The translations under genes and the position numbers were made by a program. Shown one piece after another: positions 32,577-38,967 of a DNA stretch of 38,967 nt (positions are counted from its first letter, which is position 1; every line of letters begins with the position of its first letter). The notes below the pieces were generated by a model. The model searched no databases. It saw only the letters and a list, made by a program, of their open reading frames with translations, and had not been told where the DNA came from. This DNA is from Chlamydomonas sphaeroides (lineage: Eukaryota; Chlorophyta; Chlorophyceae; Chlamydomonadales; Chlamydomonadaceae): NCBI GenBank assembly GCA_001662425.1, contig BDDC01000417.1, positions 25,289 to 64,255 of the forward strand, read 5' to 3'.

Positions 32577-34089
32577 CTACCGCCACACCCACACCTTCCA
32601 GCAGCCGGCGCTGGAGCTGCGTGACGTGCCGGCGAGGACCACGCACGGCAGGCCGCGCTGCCACGCGGCCAGGTACGCCTGCCACTGCCGTACATCGTCG
32701 TGAAGATCCTGGCCGGGCGGCGCCGTTTCGCAGCGCCAGCTGCCGCCGTAGCGCTCCGCGAATGCGGCCTCCGCTGCCGCTCGGAGAGCCCGGGGTCCCA
32801 CGCCCTCGTCGCAGCAGCAGCAGCCGCCGTCGCCACACGCGCCTCCGTCCGTCGTCGTGCTCGGGTCCAGCGGCGCGAGGACGCCTGCCAGGCGGATGGC
32901 CAGGTCGCGCATGTCGTCCGTGGTGGCGGGGTTGGTCATTGCGGACCACACCTGCACCCGCCAGCGAGCAGGGGAGATGAGAGTAGGTTAAGGGCGGGTG
33001 AGGCAGGGAGGTGGCAGCGAGGGAGCCCCGGCCCGTCTCAAGCAAGCCGCCCGCTGTGTCCGCTGCCAAGCAAGCTAGCGATCTAGCGGCAATCCTCACG
33101 CACCGCCTGCCCTGCGAGACCAGGCTGCTGCCATACTCCTGCGGCCCAGCGGCGGTGGCCGCCAGCCGAGCCCCACACCGCAACCTGCGAGCAGGGCATC
33201 AAGCGCAGCGGGCGGGGCTAACGTTGGTTGCAGCCGCGGCAACGGACGGGTGCTGGCACGAACCGCCCAGCGCATGCTTCCTTCGCTCGCGGCCCTGGAG
33301 CGCCGTCCTAGGGGCATCGCTGCGCTATCCCCACATTGAGCTGCTTGGCCAGTGTCTTACAAGCAGTGCCCATAAAAGAATACAGTTCCTTGTAGGTAAG
33401 CAACACAATGAAATGCGCTTTCGATGCAACGCTGAGCAACGCGGCCACCCTACCAGTGAGAGTGCGGCCGTGCCTCCCAGCAGCACCATCCCGAGGCCCG
33501 CAAGGAGCCACAGGGCGCCTCCCTGGCCGGCGGAGTCGCCGCCGCCGGCGGGGCCTGCGCCACCGCCGCCGCTTGCGCCGCCGCCACCGCCGCCGCCGCC
33601 GCCGCCGTCGTGACCATTGCCCCTACCGCTGCCAGCGCCGCCGCAACCGGCGGGACTGATGCTGCTGCTGCGCTCCCCGGCACTGCCAGCCGCGACCTTC
33701 TCAATCCGCTCCGCGAGGCGGCTGGCGACCAAGTCCGCGACCCGATCGGGCAGGGTGCCGCCGACCAGCCGGTTTTCCAGCCGTTGCGCCAGCGCGTCGA
33801 CTAGCGGAGCTGGGTCGCGGCCCACGGCTGGAGGGCGCTCGGAAGGCGACGGTCCGCAATCGCCGGCTTCTCGCTCGCGCGAGGACGCCGCTACCGCCAG
33901 CCGCGGCCTCGCCAGCAGCCGCGGCCTTGGAGCCATGCGGCCGCAGCCAGCAGGCGCAGGCGGGCTGCCAGGCAGCGGGCGGCGAGCTGGCCTCGCGGGG
34001 GCAGCGGCTCGCGATGCTGCGGGCGCCGTGTCGTTGGTCCGCGGCGCGGCAGCGGCCGCTGTGTGGCCAGCATACCGGTAGGGCAGCAT
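32577..34089 (-). CDS. Unidentified single-pass membrane protein with Gly-rich linker
   Basis: I do not recognise this gene. Three exons join in phase 0: 34089-33454, 33138-33100 (13 codons) and 32951-32577, giving about 349 residues. The N-terminus is rich in Ala, Arg and Pro with few acidic residues and could be an organelle transit peptide. Then comes a helical segment (PLVDALAQRLENRLVG, DRVADLVASRLAERIEKV), a poly-Gly linker and one hydrophobic segment, ALWLLAGLGMVLLGGTAALSL. The last exon reads VWSAMTNPATTDDMRDLAIRL, a Cys/Gly-rich patch, AAFAERYGGSWRC, and WQAYLAAWQRGLPCVVLAGT. The YGGSWRC core and closing hydrophobic strand are faintly like the LC8 dynein light chain fold, but I would not assign that from so little. 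Exon joins are plausible but unproven. Confidence 0.5.
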
Positions 34090-34854
34090 GGTGTCGAGGC
34101 GCGCTGCCGGGCTCGCGCAGCAAGCGCAGGCGTGGCTGGCACAGTCCGTCGGCGCGGCGCAGGGACCCGAGGGTTGGTTGTTGCGGCTCGGGCGAGCACG
34201 CTGGGGGAAGCGAGCTGGCTAGCGGTGTTGGTCCAAGCGCGCGCGTGTCGGTGCTGCGCGGACGGCGGTTGCCAAGCTGCATGGCTCAAGCACCGCTCGG
34301 ACAATCCTCATGTATGGGGGCCGCGTGCCCCGCCCCGTCGCTACCCCCGCGCGCCGTCCCGCGCGCATCTCGGTGGGGAAGGCCCACTGCGCGCGCCTCC
34401 GTCCCAACCGCACCGTGCGCGCTTCGGCCCACCCTCCCCCGGAGACTGATGACGCCAAAGTGCCCTTCCGGCACCTGACCTTGACATGTGTGGCTGGATA
34501 TGGCAGCGGCTGCGGTTCGAGGGATGGTGGGATGGTGAGGCAAACGTGGCGCTAGAGCAGGTAGGGGCGGCGAGTGTGGCGGGGCGGCGCGTGAATGCTG
34601 TATGTTAAGGGAGGATTTTCCCTGGATGCTGCTGGTACTGCTGCTGGTGGGACGGCAGGGTACGCGGTGGTGGATGGAGCGCACATACATGCCAACGCAC
34701 GCACGCACGCCCCATCTCCAAGCATGCGTCCAGCAACTTCTCACGGGGTTACGCAGGCTTGCCATCGCCGACACCGCCTCCATGGGCTGGGGCGCCGGCC
34801 GCATACGGTACATACGGCTGCCTGCACCGAGCACCCAGCAGCCGGGCCAGCCAG

Positions 34855-34975
34855 GCGCCCCTCCTGCGCTGGCGGGGACCTCGCTCTGCTGCGGCGAAGT
34901 GATCCGGGCAACTCGCGAGCACGCACGCAGGGCTGCTGGCACATGCCTTGCATACTCACTTTATTACATGAGCGC
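34855..34975 (-). repeat. Dispersed repeat, copy 1
   Basis: This block shares the core CCCCTCCTGCGCTGGCGG, then GCTGCGGCG, then CTCGCGAGCACG, then ATTACATG in the same order and orientation with 37385-37495. Spacing differs by a few bases. Both copies lie at the 3' side of a minus-strand gene and include its TGTAA signal. Confidence 0.5.
34964..34968 (-). terminator. Candidate polyadenylation signal for the 35173-35733 gene
   Basis: TTACA on the plus strand reads TGTAA on the minus strand, about 205 bases past the stop at 35173, a normal distance for a chlorophyte 3' UTR. Confidence 0.5.
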
Positions 34976-35172
34976 GCGAGCGAGCGATTATTGCGGCAGG
35001 CTGCTGCCACAGGCTGCCATATGCATCGCGCGCGCAAGGCCGCCGCCGCTGTCCGTCCCCCCAAAGCCGCTGCTACGCCCCTTCGCCCCTTCGTGCGGCG
35101 CTCCCTCCTCGTGCGTGTCACCCCTCGCCCTTTCCGCCGCTTCCCAGCCACCGATCGATTCGACAGCGCTGA

Positions 35173-35733
35173 TCACTCAATTCCTATCACCTTGCAGACT
35201 CCCTGCGCCATTAGCCCGTAAATGGGGCAGACCCCAGCGCACACTATTCCAACTGCTGCAACGAAGGCCAATGGCGCGGCGACAATGCCAGCAACACCGA
35301 TCGAGGCGGCCGCACCAGCCGTGATGGCCACGGCCGATCCGAACTCGACTTTCTTGCGGACCTCAGCCGCCGTGGCACCTTTGGCGGCAGCCATGATTGC
35401 GGGCACCACGACGCCCGCAACAGGAACGTACGGCAGCGCGGCGGCGGCTGCGTTCCCCACAACCGTCTGCACGCCGTTGTGCGCTAGTGTGCACGCAGCA
35501 GCGCCGTGTGCACCCGCCTGTACGGCACCCTCTGCAGCACCGGCCTGTACGACGCCGTGCACGGCACCGGCCAGTGCAGCACCGTGCGCGGCGGCATGCG
35601 CGGCGGCGGCATGCGTGCCGTGTCTGGCGAGCTCATGCACGACGGCCTCTCGCATCAGGTCTTTGCGGACGTGGTCAAGAAACTCCAGGGGCGTGTGCTC
35701 GGCGTGTGCCGCGTGGGATGTGTGGGCCGGCAT
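35173..35733 (-). CDS. Unidentified Ala/His-rich membrane protein
   Basis: A single uninterrupted 186-codon frame, the only apparently intronless gene in the window. I do not recognise it. The first 35 residues are hydrophilic (MPAHTSHAAHAEHTPLEFLD, then VRKDLMREAVVHEL). Residues about 36-85 are an Ala/His/Gly run of loosely repeated HAAAHGAAL and VQAGA units. The last 95 residues have three hydrophobic stretches: AAAALPYVPVAGVVVPAIMA, SAVAITAGAAASIGVAGIV, and LAFVAAVGIVCAGVCPIYGL. A hairpin-like membrane protein is possible. A TGTAA signal at a suitable distance supports a real transcript unit. The end CKVIGIE is preceded by AAG-GTGATA, so a spliced alternative end is possible. Open frames arise easily at this GC, hence moderate confidence. 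Confidence 0.5.
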   Translation of the reverse strand: MPAHTSHAAHAEHTPLEFLDHVRKDLMREAVVHELARHGTHAAAAHAAAHGAALAGAVHGVVQAGAAEGAVQAGAHGAAACTLAHNGVQTVVGNAAAAALPYVPVAGVVVPAIMAAAKGATAAEVRKKVEFGSAVAITAGAAASIGVAGIVAAPLAFVAAVGIVCAGVCPIYGLMAQGVCKVIGIE

Positions 35734-36266
35734 GATGAGACCTGCGACAATTGAAGAATATATCCGTCAAGCAAGGGTGGGATGTGGGGTAATATCTATC
35801 TGGAACGGCGGGTTGGACGGGTGATGATGATGCATGGCGTGTGTATGTGTACATATCAGCGGGCCACTGCGTACGCGACCACTAGATAGTTACTACTACG
35901 ACCACGCACATCATATCGACCGATGCACGGGCATGGCGGGCAGCAGCGGCCCTGTCGGCGGTGGAGCGCTGACGCTAGCTGTCTGTCGTGTCGCGTCAAA
36001 TGGCGTCACGTACCGCCGCACGGCAGCAGCAGCAGTTGACGTAATGCGCGTAATGCGCGGACGAAAAGCAGGCCAGCCCCTGATAAAAGGCTAAGAGATG
36101 CTATCGATAGCTAACAGTATGTAGTGAGACGAGTAGTGACCCCGGGCGCGCTGCTAGCTGCGCACCAGCAGCACTGGAGACCCTGCTGCGTGCGCACTGA
36201 CCTTTGATCTTGCTGCTGAGCGAGGACGCAGCAGGAAGGGTCCGTGAGACGTTGCAGAAGTGATGG

Positions 36267-36434
36267 CAACGATAGTCTGCAAGGGAGCGAGAAACCAGGT
36301 AGGGGGGCGAGAAACCGAGCGGCGGACGAGGTCGTCGTGGCCGAGCGAGGCAACGATAGTCTGCAAGAAAGCGAGAAACCAGGTAGGGGGGCGAGAAACC
36401 GAGCGGCGGACGAGGTCGTCGTGGCCGAGCGAGG
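36267..36434 (+). repeat. 84-base tandem duplication
   Basis: Two adjacent units of 84 bases start at 36267 and 36351, each beginning CAACGATAGTCTGCAAG and ending GGCCGAGCGAGG. I see two differences between them (GG versus AA after CAAG). Each unit itself contains GCGAGAAACC twice. The length is a multiple of three, so open frames pass through it, which explains a repeated 28-residue pattern in antisense frames. Confidence 0.9.
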
Positions 36435-37384
36435 CAGGGACGGCGGACGTGATGGGATTTTGTGGCCATGGATACTGAGGGCGTCGGAGAGTGCCAGCGG
36501 TCGGAGACGCAGCACGCAGGGCGCGCAGCTAACTTACTCGCTCAGCACTTGTTGACTTGTTATGCGACCTTAACTTTAAATGCTACGTATCAGTTATAGC
36601 CATAGCTATCGACCGCTCGCTATAGCTGGTTGCGAGGAAGTGCGGCTTAAATATAGTAACTGGGAATGGTCCGGTTAGGCGGATGCATGTATGGTCTGGC
36701 GCATGATTTGTCGCAACTTTGTACGGCAGCAAAATGGTCTGCTCTCTGCTGCTGCTGGTCGCCTTCAGCTCGCTGCCTCACGCATCGCATATATGAGCTG
36801 AGCGAAGGCAATGTATCTGCCCTGAAATGTAGACTTCTGCCGGCGCATGCCGGTAAGGCAGCAGGAGCGAGGCAACGGGTCGACGTCCAGGACAGGGGAG
36901 ATCTCCCCTGGTCCAGGAGGGGCCAAGGCGGCAGGAGACAATGCAGGCGAAGACTGGCTTGGAGCAAGGTCAAGGCGACGGAGAAAGGCGCTGATCGGCG
37001 ATGGGCGGGAGGCCGCCAGGGTAGATCGATGGGGGGTGAAGCCAGCCCGGAACGAAAGGCAGGCCGTGCCTGCGAGTTTGGCTTGCGGAGGATGCTGGCT
37101 GATTATTAGTTGGTGTGGCCCGGCGGCCCCGCGCTCCTGGCCGGTGCATGAGGTGCGCGCCCATGAAGGACTCCCACATGCACCAGGTATGTACAGCCAC
37201 CACCAGGGGTTGGCGCCGCCCGCCGACAGCGCGTCCATGCATGCCCTCCTGCGCCAGCCGGCGCACGGTGGCTCAAGCAGCAGGGGCTTTGTGGACTAAG
37301 AATTGGGCGACCCACAACTAACTAACCGGTCATGCACCTGTCCCCTTCCGACGCCTCCCGGGGCGCAGGCCCCTGCCGCAGAGA

Positions 37385-37495
37385 GCGCCCAGCCCGCCCC
37401 TCCTGCGCTGGCGGCGGGATGCGCTGCGGCGGACCAAGCACCTCGCGAGCACGTTGCACTGGCACAGGCCTGCTGCGTGACTGACTGATTACATG
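37385..37495 (-). repeat. Dispersed repeat, copy 2
   Basis: Partner of 34855-34975, same orientation, with the shared core CCCCTCCTGCGCTGGCGG followed by CTCGCGAGCACG and ATTACATG. It lies about 400 bases past the stop of the TMBIM gene. Confidence 0.5.
37489..37493 (-). terminator. Candidate polyadenylation signal for the TMBIM gene
   Basis: TTACA on the plus strand, TGTAA on the minus strand, about 400 bases past the stop at 37889. Confidence 0.45.
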
Positions 37496-37888
37496 GGATG
37501 CTGGCCCGCCCTAGCGCGCCGCCGCAGCTCCCATGCATAATGCATCCCAGCCGCAGTACCACAGTGCAACATTGATGCGCGAAACGCCAAACAACGGGAC
37601 GCCACGCGCGAGCGCCATTTCTTGACACCAACGCCCAACGCGGCGTCCACAACGCAACTCCCATGTCGGGCGGCGGCGCCTCACGCAGCGCGGGTGGCAC
37701 CGCACGTTTGTTTGCCGCGATGCGGCTGTGCCAGCTGCCCTGCCGCGCCGCTCCTGCCGCCGCCCACCGCCGCGTATGCCTGCTGCCGCCCTTTCCATGG
37801 AGCTGACAGCCACACGTAACGAGTGCGCGCCCCCACCATCCGTCGTCCCCTTCCTCCGCCTATCTTACTGCCGTCCTAGTCCGCCTGT

Positions 37889-38786
37889 CTAGTCGTTCCT
37901 GCTGCCGAAGAGCTGCAGCAGGTAGAGGAAGATGTTGATGATGTCCAGGTACAGGTTGAGCGCTGCGGGAGGGCAGGGCAGAGGGAGGGAGGGGAAAGGG
38001 AGAGAAGCCAGTTAGGTAAGGGGTACAGGAGAAGGGGTACAGGAGGCACTCGAGCAAGCGGTGCGGAGACCAGGTCAGCGGCGGCAGGAGGGCTCCAGCC
38101 CGACACGTCGCAGCGCATGCAGCTGCGTCCGCAACCACGAAGCCGCAAAGCCGCTCTCACCCGCAAACACGTACTCATCCGGCGAGATGGAGTACTTGTG
38201 CCTGAGGGCGGGAGGGGTGAAGGGGCGAAGGGGCGACAGGACGAATCGTGAAGCAACGGGGCACAAGCTGCCCCACAACGCGAAGCCACCCGCTTTTCCC
38301 CGGCACAGCTGCGCACCCCTTCGCCCCTCGGCCGCCTCCCTGCCGCGACCCTGCGGGACTCTTTGCCCCACGCCGCCGCGGCCCTCCCCGGCACCACCAC
38401 GGCCGCCCAACCCGTGCCTCTACTCACCGCTCGCCCTCGCTCCCCGCCGCCTCCCACCGCCACTACCCGCGCCCCAACAGGCCATGAGCGGCTGGCCCAC
38501 CCACCCTCCCCACGGCGATCCCGTCACGGGCCCCGTTCCCCCCCGCCCAGTCCCGCCACTGCGCTGCCTCACCCGCCCATGAGCAGCTGGATGTCGATGA
38601 TGAGCCAGAGGCTGAATATGACGACGCCCACCACGCATATGGCGGTCACCAGCCACGAGGCGCGCACAAAGATGTTGATGAGGATGGCCGCCATGAGCGC
38701 TGTGCACAGCGACACCAGGCCGCCGGTGGAGAGCGTGAGGTCGACCTTGGACTGCGTGGCGAACAGCGCACAGCCCAGCACCACGG
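37889..38786 (-). CDS. TMBIM/Bax inhibitor-1 (lifeguard) family membrane protein, C-terminal part
   Basis: Three exons are visible: 38786-38573, 38201-38161 and 37962-37889, all joined in phase (LLMGG-HKYSI, YVFA-ALNLYL). Earlier exons lie beyond the right edge. The sequence VVLGCALFATQSKVDLT, then hydrophobic helices (LVSLCTALMAAILINIFV, LVTAICVVGVVIFSLWLI), DIQLLMGG, HKYSISPDEYVFAALNLYLD and IINIFLYLLQLFGSRND is the C-terminal half of a lifeguard/GRINA-type protein. The D-x-QLLMGG and SPDEYVFAALNLYLDIINIFLYLLQ motifs are diagnostic. These multi-pass proteins sit in the ER, Golgi or plasma membrane, act as pH-sensitive Ca2+ leak regulators and restrain cell death. Here the C-terminus is short (GSRND), as is usual for lifeguard members. 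Confidence 0.92.
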
Positions 38787-38967
38787 CTGCGGGGCGGCGG
38801 AGGTGGGGAAGGGCAGCGCGGGGAGGGGAGAGAAAGGAGGGGGCTGTCAGCGACGACCCGATCGTGGTGGGTTGGATTGGGTGGTGATAACTGCCGCTGG
38901 TGCTATGTGCTGGGCTCAGAAGGATCCATTGGTTTGGCTTGCGTCAGTGCCGAAGCTCGCAATCCCG

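Larger units (their letters stand above)
34090..35172. other. Intergenic region with a dispersed repeat copy
   Basis: About 1.1 kb between two minus-strand genes: 3' UTR of the 35173-35733 gene on the right, promoter of the 34089 gene on the left. It contains a TGTAA signal for the right-hand gene and one copy of a repeat shared with 37385-37495. Frames at 34595-35324 show no domain. Confidence 0.45.
35734..37888. other. 2.2-kb intergenic region with tandem duplication
   Basis: This is the longest gene-free stretch. It has patches of lower GC (35750-36130 and 36560-36660), an 84-base tandem duplication at 36267-36434, and a second copy of a dispersed repeat at 37385-37495. Open frames such as 36111-36515 and 36765-37238 on the minus strand show no domain. 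It should also contain the promoter of the 35733 gene and the 3' UTR of the TMBIM gene. Confidence 0.45.

Noticed and set aside
36100..36111. Perfect 12-base palindrome GCTATCGATAGC
   Set aside because: Noted, but single and with no other feature nearby to give it a role.
36111..36515. Antisense frame with a 28-residue repeat
   Set aside because: The repeat pattern follows from the 84-base duplication being a multiple of three; there is no other coding sign.
1..38967. Mobile element, CRISPR, rRNA or prophage
   Set aside because: I saw no transposase, reverse transcriptase, integrase, terminal repeats, regularly spaced repeats or rRNA sequence.

Overview
This window looks like nuclear DNA of a green alga (core Chlorophyta, chlamydomonadalean or sphaeroplealean type). 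The basis is very high GC, alanine-, glycine- and proline-rich low-complexity protein stretches, genes split by many short GT-AG introns, no operon structure, TGTAA-type polyadenylation signals, and gene families such as VWA-linked alpha-kinases. I cannot name the species. All gene models come from reading frames, splice-site phases and family motifs; no transcript data were available.

Layout. 1-1300 (-): 5' part of a VWA/alpha-kinase gene (copy A), cut by the window edge. 2579-5581 (-): a PLAT-domain plus PP2C phosphatase fusion related to the plastid PSII-core-phosphatase group. 6165-9552 (+): a PP2A regulatory subunit B''-like EF-hand protein with a long disordered and coiled-coil N-terminus, divergent from the phosphatase. 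11166-11442 (-): a C-terminal exon resembling LC8 dynein light chain. 12692-16154 (+): VWA/alpha-kinase copy B, a pseudogene. 16999-21147 (+): copy C, nearly intact but with one 4-base lesion. 22997-31090 (-): a 15-exon CAMK-like protein kinase with a tail of about 1,200 residues. 32577-34089 (-): an unidentified single-pass membrane protein. 35173-35733 (-): an unidentified Ala/His-rich membrane protein. 37889-38786 (-): the 3' part of a TMBIM/Bax-inhibitor-1 (lifeguard) family gene that runs off the right edge.

Common theme. Five loci concern protein phosphorylation: three atypical alpha-kinases, one PP2C and one PP2A B'' subunit. A sixth is a conventional Ser/Thr kinase. I see no evidence that they act together; clustering may be chance apart from the alpha-kinase duplications. 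Copies B and C lie in tandem, and copy A is inverted about 11 kb away. A and B share an almost identical exon-intron tract that suggests recent gene conversion or duplication.

The most unusual signals are the PLAT-PP2C fusion, the A/B conversion-like tract, the stepwise decay of copy B, the 4-base lesion in copy C, and an apparent excess of GC-AG introns: four donors whose position and phase are otherwise consistent. I found no mobile element, CRISPR array, rRNA or tRNA.
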